A stretch of 64,000 nucleotides of DNA from Tomocerus qinae (Eukaryota; Arthropoda; Collembola; Entomobryomorpha; Tomoceridae), in assembly GCA_020055645.1 (NCBI GenBank), contig CM034547.1:47032409-47096408 (forward strand), given 5' to 3'. This document shows positions 1 through 13,100 of this stretch, in pieces. Made by a program: the position numbers and the translations under genes. Below the pieces are notes generated by a model, which made no database searches, was not told the origin of the DNA, and saw only the letters and a list, made by a program, of their open reading frames with translations. Position 1 is the first letter of the stretch; each line of letters opens with the position of its first letter.

Positions 1-1099
1 GATGAAAAGCATATGTGCATTTAAACAGTAAATTAATCTAACTTGGACTTAAAATCAGTCAAATGAACACAAGTCAGAAAGTTTCTCTACAATTTTGTTA
101 ATCTAGCAATATAAAGTTATCTAGAATGTACTAATATAAATAAGGATTTCACTCTAGTTCGTTTTAGTTTTGGACAGTCAGCAAGTTTAATCATCAGACT
201 TGTGAGTTCCATTGCATGTGTTAAGCTTAATTCCCACATTTCTAGTATTATATTAAAGAAGAAAGTAAAGATATATGAAGTTATACATAGAAAACGAATG
301 AACACAGACAAAAAGTCCAGTCACAGTTGTTCTATGTTGTTCTCCAATATTGAGTGCGGAAAGCACAGGCTGTGTCATGCTTCTTCCAACTTTCCCAACA
401 ATGAGGTATACGAAACAAACTATACTTGTATTGGTTGTAGGAACTACGCACTTCCCTAACAGACACAGAGACAGTACAGTGGCACATAATCACTTTAATG
501 CACGAATATAAATACATAAGGCCGCAGAAAAGAGGAAGTGACGCTTAGCAAAAGTTTTCGTCTAGAAAATCTCATCTCCATGCTTTGGCACTTGAGATGA
601 GAACATGAAGTTGATTTACTCGGAAGAGAGGAAAATTACATATTAAACCAAGAAAGACGTGCTTAAGTACATTTTCCAGTCGAAACAGAGCGTATCAGCA
701 AAAAGCAAACATTATTTCAAGCCTTCAAGCATTAATTCCTATGCTATAAATGCATAACTACATTTATATGTACATACATTTAGTATTTAAGTGCATAACA
801 AACCTGAATGTTTTATCATCGCTAACTGAGCTATTAGAATTAAAGATTATTTCTCACCGAAATCTGTTATACCTCGAGTACAGTTACACCCTTCCTATAA
901 TTTCTGTATTGTACTAAATATGATTCAATGCAATCTATGCTTTTCCGAGTTATTTAAAAACCTTATGGTCCTATAACACTATAATTAGTATGTACACCTG
1001 GACATTTCATAGGAAAAAGAATTACTTAGTTTCTCTATCCTTCCATTTTCTCCTATTTTGTTATTATAAAGAAACAATCGGTTATGCTGTGACACTTAC
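1..1099 (-). other. PKD intron (partial), left edge of window
   Basis: AT-rich sequence downstream of the 1100-1149 exon on the minus strand. I looked for a PH-domain start (an EGWMVH-like motif) on the minus strand and saw none. Short ORFs around 117-517 on both strands have no recognisable content. Confidence 0.7.
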
Positions 1100-1149
1100 C
1101 TTGCTGTACGTAATTTGACTGCTTCTTCAGAGGAATCGTGATCTTCCAC
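1100..1149 (-). CDS. PKD: PKD exon: short exon of the C1b-PH linker
   Basis: 50 bp flanked by a strong acceptor (TATTTTTTGGTTGCAG) and donor (AG|GTAAGT). Phase 0 on entry matches the previous exon. It encodes [16 protein letters not shown] plus two bases, leaving in phase 2. The sequence is too short and variable to recognise alone. It is accepted because both splice sites are near-consensus, the frame fits, and its acidic Ser-rich content continues the linker. It could be alternatively spliced. The following PH-domain exons should lie left of the window. Confidence 0.75.
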
Positions 1150-4100
1150 CTGCAACCAAAAAATATAGATGTTTATTCAACTTTATCATAAAGCATGCAT
1201 TTATGAACATAATAGCAAGACATTACTACAATGCACACCTACAACAAAAGTTTCTTATGTCCTAACGTATCAAATGATTTGTAGTCCCATTAAATCTCTA
1301 AAAATTATTTTGGTTCAGTTATGTAAGATTATATAACAAAAGATGTTTTAATGGTATAAAAACAACACCGTACTTTCACTACTACATAAGATCAACAACA
1401 AAATGTGTACAACAAAAGGTTTATTGCATTTCTTTGACTTAACATTTACAACATTTATGCAGCCTCATGTCGTGTTACTAATAAAATATTTTAGGCTCGG
1501 TTGCATTGTATCGTGAATAATGAAACTTCTTAAAGTATATTACAGATTATCTATATAGTGTTTTGTAATGATATAACTTTATTATATAATAATTGTTTCA
1601 TGATTTAGTTCATGTTTCTTTGTTGAAATGTCTACTGGCCGCCTTAGGAAGAACGAGGTTAGATAAGAGAGCTTTCTCCATTTCCATTATCATTGGATTT
1701 CACTCAATATGAATATGACTTGCTGTCAGCGAGGAGCATTTTCCTTCGTTTAGCTTATGTAACTATTTCCTTCCTTATTTCAATAAATACATGTAAGTCA
1801 AATACTGAAGCTCCATTGTTTAGCCTGTTAGTCATTTTTCCTTTCATTGCCTCTTTTCTCCGCTAATGCCGCTTTTCGTCGCATTACATCACTAACAAAG
1901 GAAAGGATCTATGTTGTTTGCGAATATAATACTCATTAAATTGGACAGGGAGTCACCCTTTGCTTGAAAGACTACCATTTCTAAATACTTGACTAATGAG
2001 CACTAGATGAAACTAAAATCTAAGGACAGAGAAATTTCTTAATAGACAAAATGACTTAAAGCAAGGGAGCTAAAGAAACAATTGTCAATTTTGGATGAAT
2101 GACTAACAATGCAGACTTAATAGTCTATTTAATTATTCGTCTTTTCAAACTCTCACAATAGGAGGAGCAAAGCACCTAACAGGGATTAGAACATATTGTA
2201 CACGCATAAGCGAATAAACTAATAATAAAATATAATCTTGAAAACACGACAGAGCATGCATTTTATAGGTATCAAAAAAAATAGGTTCCCAAAAAAGATT
2301 GAGTTTTCTATCAAAGAATTTCTTGGAAAGCTGATTTACAACAATACAAAAATTCAAAGTGAACTTCACTTCAAATTCAAATTACTAAATGCCCAAAAGC
2401 AAATGTAACTCACCAAACATCATAATATACCATTTCTCAAGCGAAAATGGCCTGCAGTTGAAACTTTTTCTATTTATAGTAAAATGAAATGTTAAAACTG
2501 AGAAGTTTTGAATTTTTTGCAATATACAATTTCACAATCGTATGCATAATGCTGAGGCATAGTAAATATGCTAAATAAAAATGGCAATTCTTGAAACTCT
2601 TAATGATATTTGCATTAACCACGCCTTACTTTCTCCTGAAAGTAGTGCACGTTACAAGATAACTTCGTTAATAACATAGCCTTTGTCTTTGTGACTGCAT
2701 GGGACAAATTATGTAACATTCTTGACAAATTAAGGGCACAAAAAGATAAAAGGTGAAATATTTGTCATAATTTAACTTACATAACACTTTTTCCTTAGAT
2801 GCAGACTCTGCATATTAAACTTTGCCCTGCTACAAACAACTATGTGTTTTAGTAGTAAAGAATGGGATCACTCAGAGATCAAACAAAGGAACTAAAAGAG
2901 GTATACTGTATACAAGGCCTATTTTACTGTAGAAAATGTTGCCCCATATCAAACACTGCTGTATTAAGTTTTGACAATAATAAGAACTGCCAATTGTTAA
3001 GTGATTCAAAGTACTAAGTACATGGTATCTACAAATTGTTTAACTTTTTAAATGCAGTATGGAATTCTCGATCCAATTGAAATCCATAGTACATTTATCG
3101 GTTAACAGTTTGGCATTTACTAGCGTAACTAACAATCAGCCGCAACTCACTGAAGTTTTTTCATCAGTTGTAAATAACAAAACATTAGTTTTGTGTTTAC
3201 TATAGTAGACTAATAAGAGATCATTAAGTAATAGTTATGTGGTAGAAGTGGTGTAGTAATCACTATTATTATTATCCCATAAGCTCGAAGTTCTTAATTG
3301 TACTTTCCTTTCTTTCCTCTGGGAAAACGCAGACCTAAGTGTATGAGTATTTTCTGAGACATCACACTTTAGAGTCGAAGACTGGAGGTATTAATCATCT
3401 AATCCAGTAAAAAGGACACTACATACATACATACATATATATGTAAAAGTCCTTATAGTATTGAATTCAAGAAGTCAGGACAATAATATTTCTGGGAGCC
3501 AACTGGCATAACTGAAAGGAAGGAAAGAACAAGTACATAGCGAACAAAGATGAAGAAAATTCAAAGAGACGCATTTCAACAATTCAGGGAAAACCAGAGA
3601 AACTTCTTCGACATATTTAGTAGGAGTCTCCTAGTTCCTTTCCATTATTTTATATTTCGCAATAAGGCAACGAAGGAAGACCACGAGCGCCTTATTAAGT
3701 TACCACAATACACTTCTACATACTAGAGCCGATGAATACAGAACAGAAAGAATACTTGACGGTTTTCCTGCCTTCCTCTAGGACTTTTAATGACAACTTC
3801 ATCACAATATGTACCTCTTTCGCCTTCCCATCCTTTAATACAAGTCAGAGTATTAGATATCATTTTAGTTGTCACATGTCACTAATTAAAGAATTATCTG
3901 TTCACAAGTTTGACAACTGTGAATGTCTAACCCATTTTTGTCTACATAAGATGACCAAACTAATCCATCGTACCAAAACCCTTGCGAATGCGAACTATTA
4001 ACTCACCAAATATTCTATAGATATTAATTTCTAATACATAATAATTTATATTATGTTTATTGCATGTTTTGAATAATGTGTAGTAAAAAACTAGATTTGA

Positions 4101-7100
4101 ATACTGAATGATCTCCACAGTAAACCCACTATTATTTGGAATTTTCATTTAATATTTGGTTAGTCATTAGTCACTAGACTACTTAAAGAAAGAAATAATC
4201 AGACACATTAACCTGATCCACTTAAATGCTATAAAATATAGGTGCATATACCCACAACAATGTATTCAAAATTTTGATCAAAGTGTAGTGGATGGACTTA
4301 AATTTTTTATATAAAGTAAATGATGAAACCAAGAGTCACTGATTGGAACACGAAAATATGAAAGAGAAACGAAAATTATAAGATAATCTTAAGTAAAATC
4401 TCACCAGAATAGGAGTGACATTTCCATTTGGCACTATGGGACTAGCTCCTTTGTAGTTGGCCGGAGGTGAACCCGAGTCATCTGAATCTTCTTCCAATGT
4501 TTCATTACTATCCCGACTGCCAATGGAAGCGTCTTTATCCAGCTCAAAACTTTCTTGTCCTTCCACGGTATTCTCTCCTAGATTAGTAAGAAAGTGGAAA
4601 TGTAATAATATCCCTTTATCAAAATATCACATCTAAAGGCCTCAGGGTCTAATTATAATTATAACAACTACACAGAATCTGCTACTTACCACTATAGCGC
4701 AGTAGCACAATTAATAACTATTAATAACTGGATACTGCTAGTACATGCAATAACCATATTATATTAGTAATGTTTATTTTATACCTACTGTACTATTAAT
4801 ATACGTATATTTATGCGATATATTATTCTCCCGTAATTACCTATTCTAATTTTCCAGAGGAACAATTTTGGCTTTGTATCACTTTTACGCAGACATGCAA
4901 GGAAGTCCAGTACAGAGTACAAAGAACAGATTTTACATATAGTAAATGCGAATTGGTGGATGGTAGGGGAACAAATTTCTGGAACAGTGGTATAATATTG
5001 AGAAATTTACTACACTCATAATTAGATTCTGTATCAACTTAACCACACCTTTCCACATTTAATATGTTAAAACCAACTTCATTAGTTTCTATTAGTATTA
5101 TTTCCGATTTCCTACTTTGTATCCAAAAATAGACGACTCTATCTTCCATAAGCTTAAAACAGTTGATATTGGATATTTTCTAGGACTTGTCTTATGCAAT
5201 GGTACTACAAACAACATTTATTTTTACTTTGATCTTTGACATTTGCGAGGTGACGAAAAGTGTTACAATAATTGTGTCGCCATTACCTATAGATCTGGAT
5301 ATGTAAAAGATATGCTTAATAGATATAACTTTTAAACTAGGACTTTTAGTAAACTGTACATTGAGGGTGAACGGTGAAATAAAATTGAGAGCCCAGCAGT
5401 AACGGCAGAATTATAGCAGAAGAACTGTTCACAAAAATTCAATTATTTCTACACTTCATTGAATTACTCTTGACATTTTCTCTAATTTTGTATCAGTCTG
5501 TTTTATACTGTTCACAAATTATAAGCTAGTTCCTACTGAATGTGATATTTTCAGTATTTCAGTCAAAATATAACAGATTGCTAGAATATATATCTGTAGT
5601 AGAATATATTATACAACTACAATTCTAAAATTCTATGATCGATATTTGTACTTATTTGGGTTTAACAATTGCCAAGTAAGGCATAATATAAAAGCTTGCT
5701 CCTACTAATGGACAGATTACCTAAACTTAGATGAATCTACTGACAGAAACAGATAGTCGTTTTATTTTAAGTACTGTAATTTATAATTTTAATTCTACTC
5801 TGACACTCATGGCACCTTTAACAGGTTTAGCAATATTTCACAAATTTAGGCATCTAATAACAAAACATCTTATTTTGTCTGTTTATTACTGATGTGCATC
5901 GTAATAATCCAAAGAAGAATGGTGGGAATAAGCAGTCCACAATATTGAAGACCACACAAAACCCCATTTAACAAAGTAAACATACCGAATTGAAGATTCT
6001 ATAACTCCTCAACTATTCTCGATTCAATGACTATGGTATACAAAGACTTTTCCGGCATACTCAAAGTGTTAAGACTTTTCACCGTAATCCTTTCCTCGGA
6101 GCTTACGAAAATACCAGTTTATGTGTTCAAAAGTTGAAATACCTAGCGAACTTAGGGAACCTAATTTAAACAGACGAGTGTAACTGAACAGGAGTCAGTG
6201 TATTTTACGTGTGCTGCCTTACAGCACTCACCATCACTAGTACAATAATATTTAATTTGATCTATGATCTATGAACCATTCACAGCTTCCATAACTATCC
6301 AATGGAAGAGGGAATATAATTAACTTATTGCGACGGTTCAGTACATATCCCTATGCTATTTCTGCTGCCCATTCTAGATGATGGAAAATGTCTCTTTTTG
6401 CGAAGGTTGTATAAAATGATGCGATCCTTGGATATGGTTCATGGTATATCTCTAATGTCCCATCTTACCATGAGTGTCACTTTAAGCCGATCATACTCAT
6501 TTTAATTTATCAGGCTTCCCTTCCCCTATTAGATTTAACTTATGCACCTGCCGCAACATTATCATATCACTGAAGTGCCTGACTATGCGTACATTATTTA
6601 ATGCACAAAACAGGGACACAGCTACAACCACATACACTACATTTTGCATGTATATAAACTTTGGAATCCTAAGAGTCTTTAAGCTAAGTGTTCTCCTGTG
6701 CTCTCAAATTATTTCCCTAACACATCAATCCTCCAAGAAATATTATATTGAACCAACAAACGAGCTTAGTAGTTACCTACCTAAATAAGTAAGATATAAT
6801 TTTGCCTTGTCATTTTAACAGAACAGCTGGAGGCCGGCACTACATGACATTTTGTATTACAGTAGATTTCGTTTACTGAATTTCAAAAAATTATTTCGCA
6901 TTAATAAAAAAGGTAGTGACATGCTCGTCTGTTCTATAAATCTCATTAAAACAGTATTAGAGTACAGACAAATTACGTCGTAATTGGATTGGAATGTATC
7001 TCCTTGTCGTCCTTGTAATGGTTATTTGGGTGAAAATGGTTTTGGAACTTTTTTAAAATGGATTACATTTATAGTAGCATCTAATACCTTCGTCACATCC

Positions 7101-10100
7101 GTTGTACTAAACTTCTTATGGAACATATTGGACGTGGGCTCACTTTCACTTTGTAAACATTCAATAGGAAACTTTGTCAATGTTCTTAGGTTTGAGCTTG
7201 ATACAACTATACAGGTGACATGGATATACATAGTGATATAATTTGAAATTACTTAGATATAGCTTGGTATATTTGAACATATAGAGATTTAGCGATAAGT
7301 CGCATTTTTGTCTTCCGCTTTCCCCAATGTGTTCCTAAGCGTGTGAAAAGAAAGGAAGAAAAGTTCAGCTGTTGTATGTAGGTGACTGCTTGCTTTGTTG
7401 GGTCGAACGACTCAACGTGGAGAAAGTGTTGCGCTGAAGTTGAAACGTGATGGTGCTAAAGGTATTAGCACTGTGTTACATAATATAATAATAAACGCAG
7501 CACAGTTCCTAAGTCTATCCCGTGCTTTCTCCTTGCATTTTGGACTGTACGAGCTGACACTAGCCAATGGGTTCGTCCATCCATCTATCTGACACCCGAA
7601 GAGGAGAGAGAAAAACTACGAAAACGAATCAATATCTATTTGCTGAAGGAATAGGGAACATGTCCTCCCATCCAAGGAAAATACGTAATACTGTATACGT
7701 ACCATATTTAACAGAAAGAAGGTAAGTAAGTACCCACAAAAGTGCGAGGGGGAGAAAGTATCAGTAAAAGTATATTGGAATTTGTCGACTGGCGACTTCA
7801 ACGACAACCCAAGTGACAAGCCAACATAACAGGGACTAAAGTTTACTTCAGTTTCCTCCCTACTGCTTTCACTATCCGTCCCAGTTCATCTGAATCAAAG
7901 AAACCAAGCCGAGAGGAATGTACGCATATAAATGCTAATAGCAAAACCTTATATCCCTATATCAGTCATACTACGTACTAGGTGTTGCACTTAGGTTAAC
8001 TACTTAGACCAGCCCTTGTATTCAATGGTAAGTCATCACTAGTTCTTTTTTACAAGTTACAAAGAGAACATAAACATTACGGAATTATAGATAATTTATG
8101 GTACATTATCCTGCCGTTCTGGTAAAACTACTATTAGTCTTTGGCTTCATAACATAAGGATGATCAAAAGTAAGTAATGACTTCAATATATAGTCGTAAT
8201 ACGATCCAAAAATCCGGAACAAGTAAAAAAACTTGATAATTTTGTAAACAATGTTAGACAGAATGATAAAGTGAAGGATTAGTGATCCAGTCCATTCTCC
8301 AGCGCTGAATTCTGCATTATATTGCTATACTGTGTGAAAATGGATGAATTGGACAGCCAATGTAATGGAGACTTAGTAATACATACAATATCCAAAGAAG
8401 GATGAACATCTGAAAAGGACGTAAATACGTCAATGAGGAGATTCTAAATGGAAGTTGGGGGAGATTTATTTACTTAGAAGAGTAAAAAACAAAAAAGCTA
8501 ATATTGAATAAGCCCTCATGCTGTGATAGCAAATGCTAACATGAATGAGTGCCTAATGGCCTTTTCTGTCAATGTGGGTAAGAGTAACACTATTATTTCC
8601 ATACCTGTTTCTTTCGGAGCTTCTCCCGGACAATCTTTAGGGATTCTTTCGGTACACTTTTTGTGTGCGTTGTACTTGCAGTCTTTACATTGAAGGCCTT
8701 GCTTGAAGAGACCCTTGAGAAGTTTCCTGCAATAGTGGCAGACGGTTGGACGTGTGTACGAATGAACCATAAAAGTATGCGGGATTTTAATTCGACCAGC
8801 CATTTCTCTTTCTATCCATGGTGGTCGACCGCCAAGCGAAGGGCTTCTGCTTCGACTCTTCCCGCTTGGTGATGGAGCCAACTGAAAATTAAACAGTTTT
8901 TTGTGATTAAACCAATTTTACAATTTCATTTTAGTTTTGCACACAAGCCGTTTCAGTCAATTACTTTCTCTATAGTTCGTTTCTACAAGTGAGGGCGGGA
9001 ACTTCAAAAACTAATCTTACGGATTTAATTACTGCGCACAGTAGTTTATGAAACTAATTAGACGATCACAAAAGTAGTTAGTCAAGTTGTTATTTGGTAG
9101 CTCTCCACCAAAAACTACAGAAAATGTACTGGCGAAAGCCCACATAGTTAAGACGATGGCCGAGTACAAGTCAAGAAAAAAGGAACCAATCGACTCTGAT
9201 TTCTTTTGGAATGGACAAATACGGAAAGTGGGAAGGAAACTTTCTCCATTCGCTTCATCGTATACTTTTTCTCCGAGGAAGTTGGACCTATAGTTACTAT
9301 CTAGCTAGTACGCTGGTTTTTTCTCTCCGTCTGTGATATAAAGGTTGGTGAAACTCTGAAACTTAAAAGTTTGAAATTTACTTCCGTCGCGTCATCTTCT
9401 TTCTTTATTAGAGTTTTGTTTTTTTTCAGCAGCTACTGTTTACAATGCACTGATTCACCAACAACGTAAGAGTTTAAGGGCTTAATAACTAATAAAGCAG
9501 TACCTCAAGCAGTATCCCAAAAGTAGTTCTTCAGTTCCTCTTAAATTCGTTTACTACGAACTTCATGATAAGTGAGGAAAGATTTAGACAAAGTTTGTTT
9601 GTAGCATTGCTAGAACACTACCCGTAAATTACTTGGCATGTTATTCTGGAGAAGTCTTAGCTTTAGCTTGTTAGATTATGTTTTACAACGGAGAGAACTG
9701 AAATAAAGTGAACTTTCAGTTTTAAAGAGGCAATTAGATATAAAAGTTTCTTTCTTGATGAGGCAGTTATGCTGCATCATAAAAAAGAAAGATATACACA
9801 GCATCATCTGCTATCATTACACGCAAAAATAATAGGACACAGTAGTAAACAACTTAATTTTTGGGCATATACTTCTATTAATATTCATAAGTTAAAGTGC
9901 CACCGGAAGAAAATTGCGGTTTTTATGCACCATGCCCATGAGTAGGTACTCATGCGAAAACTAAAAGATTGCAAACATTGCAGTAACTTTTTTATTGTCC
10001 TTCTGCAATAATAAACTACCGAAAAAAGTGAATTCAGAATCTGAGGCGCATTTCCATTTTCCTTGCAATTAAGTCTGTTGTTCTTCCCACCCTCTTGAAT

Positions 10101-13100
10101 TGCTAACTTATTAGTATGTGCATTCTTCTGCATGAATTTTGTGCGATGACTCAGTAGAACTATTACGGAGAACGGATGGGAAAGATACAAAAACCAATAA
10201 CCACGGAGAGAAGACGACGAGCCAACTTTTAGTTAAGTGCTACAAGTTTTTTAAGCCTTGCAGAGTGCATAGTACTAGATGATTGTAGTATTTGTATCGT
10301 AGCTAATAGTGTATAGCAATGTCATATTACAGTTATGAGTTTTACATACTCTTGACTCTTCCCCCATGTATGTACATGAATGGGAAAAATAACATTAAAT
10401 GAACTTTCCCATTTATTGCATTGTCTACATGGATTTCATGCTAGACGAAGCAAGCCGAAACCAAACTACCAATACGCTATATAAAATTGTATTGTACATT
10501 CATAAATGGAGTATATAGTAAATAGTAAAAGAAAGTCAAGCTTTCACCATCGTGTTCACTAAGTCAGTTCACTTAAGCTAATGCATTACATTCCATTACC
10601 CAGCCCAGTAGCCGATTTTTCAGCACATTCCTCAGGGATCCCGGATAAATGTAGAGTAGAAGGGGACAGATGTGAAGGCGGACCATTAAAGTTGCCTTCG
10701 CTTCTCTTTCCCACTCTCTTCAATAAGAACAAGTTACTTATTACATTAGTAAAGTAAAGTAACACCGGGCTGCTTTGCTTAGTAAATTGAGTGAGCTTGC
10801 TCTGAACTTTAAGAAAATAACTGACAATAAGTGCACTTTAATACAAAGGTAACAAGAACAACGCAGCCATTTCCTAATTTCAATTTCAAATGCTAAAGTG
10901 TTGGAAGTAACCTATTACTTAAGCATTCCATTAAAACTGCAGTCGCTTTCAATTACTCAGTATCTCATCCATTTTGATCAGATCACCAATCTACTTTTCT
11001 CCCAAGGAAAAAGTAATGCTCAGACAAATGAAAGCAAAATATCCAAGTACAATTTCTGCCTGCTTTTTCTGCCTTTCTGAGCAAACTATTTATATTTAAG
11101 CAGATAGAAACAGTTCATATAAATGGGGCTCATTTTACACCCCGAGTAACTCTATGGCTAACAATAAGTACTGGGAATCTACTCAAAGAGTATGTGAACC
11201 AACTACAGAGAGAGGAGAAATAAATACACACAGCGAAAAGACAATGACACTTTTATCTTGCAAACTGTTACACATGTTGTAAAAGCTTATACACTAGATT
11301 CTACCCTAGGAAATAATACGTGGCAATAACAATGATACAAACATACGTGTAGGACGCTTCTACAAAAACGATGGTATACTCCTACATATTGAATACATCT
11401 TAGATCATAGTGCCGTGTAAAATGTATAGAGTTAACCAGAAGTAGTGACAATGACAATCTTTCCGGTGAATCGCTAGTAGTTCCATTTACGTCACATAAA
11501 ATACCTGCTTGTTCTTCAGAACATGGACAAAATCGTCTCAAGTAAAAAGGAAAGGAAAAAGTGTGGGAAATGAGAATGGAAATCGAATACAGTTGCTATG
11601 TTCTCTCCACGGCGAATGAATTCAAGCAATTTTCTTTTAGGAGAGTCTGAGGTAGCATTTTCTTTTCAGTATTACATTACAACAGCTACATGCATTGGGA
11701 ATTGCAACTAACGTCTACCTAGTTTACTTGCATGGTTGAACTCACAAAATAACAGCGAAAATAAAATAAGAACCTCGTCCTGTATTATTAGCGAGACAGA
11801 GAAGTTACTTAGTAAAGCAGTTAGTAGAAACCGAGTGAAATAAAGTTAGCAGAATACACTGCCTGCTACATTCATTGTTCTAGTTATTATATTATAGTAT
11901 CTCCCTATACAAAAGGAAACATCTTTTGAAATGCATGTCTGTTGAATATAATATCTGTATAAGTGTGTAAGTACCCTGGAGTAAAGAAAAGACAATAAAA
12001 TCGAATGAAATTAGGGAGGTGTTCTCATTGCAAATGGAAGGGGCATCGACTTTTAAAGCATATTGACGTAGCAGTGTATATATCTACCCATAGCCTTTTC
12101 AAATCTATCTTAATTGTTTTAACAAGAGTAGAGTTCGCATGTACAATACATATAAAACTGACTTATAATATGGTGCCTTTGTAAAGCTGAAGAATGTGTA
12201 GCTGACAGTGAGTCTATTTGAAGTCCTCACAACCCTGAGACTGCTTTTACCTAGGTTTTTGAACAGAATTATACCACACAGTTGATTTACTTTATAGGAA
12301 GTTAGATTAAAGTCATTATTTGCTTTTGCTTTTACTGCTATAGTCTGAGAGAGCCCATTCTTGTGCTTTAACTAGAATGTCATCGACTTGGAGAAACCCT
12401 TTCAGTAAGACAGAAAATTGTAAAGGGCAAAAATTACATGCCCAAACGGCGAACCATAACATGTAGCCCTGTTGTACATCAGTTTTACGATGTTAGCCTA
12501 TACTTTATTACTATAGGGCACTTGCTGTATAGTAAAAGTTCCTCAATGCCAATTTCAGCCACCTTACTATCTGCAAATCCCATTCGAATGACGAAAAGGA
12601 CATTACCACACCTTTAACATTTGCTACTAGAAAAGGTTAAAGGAAAGAAAACGATACGGATACGAATAACGGCCAGAGGAGATTAGAGTTGCTCAACCAA
12701 CCAGAGCCAGATCAGAAAAGAAGTGAATGATGAAATGAAGTCCTCCTAATATACTCAGTTATAGTGTAAGTAATTGTTACTATTGTTGCTCGATGCTCAC
12801 CACAAAAGCATTAGCACAGTTGAACTGGCATTGTAACCACACACATCTAAAGGCTTACCCTTAATACATGTTCAGTACTATAGTATAAAACCTACTAATA
12901 GATGTGTTATATGTATAAAGTGTAAAGTATAGTGTAACCACTAGGTTTTCGTATTACTAACCTGCAGTGCTTTCCTAGAGCGTATAGCTTCTCATTGTGT
13001 TTTCTTTAAACCTAGTAGATTTGAATAGAGCTTTCGAGTAAGCCACTTCAGTACGATAATTTTCTATAGGAGAGAAATGAGAAAAAACTCCCTCATTACG

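Noticed and set aside
7395-7592. Plus-strand ORF beginning with a basic stretch resembling conserved protein
   Set aside because: It begins on TTG, matches no family I know, and lies inside a PKD intron with no splice signals evident.
8516-8604. In-frame extension of the C1b exon past 8605
   Set aside because: Homology stops at the GTATGG donor and the next exon joins in phase from there. The 29 or so extra residues are intron read-through.
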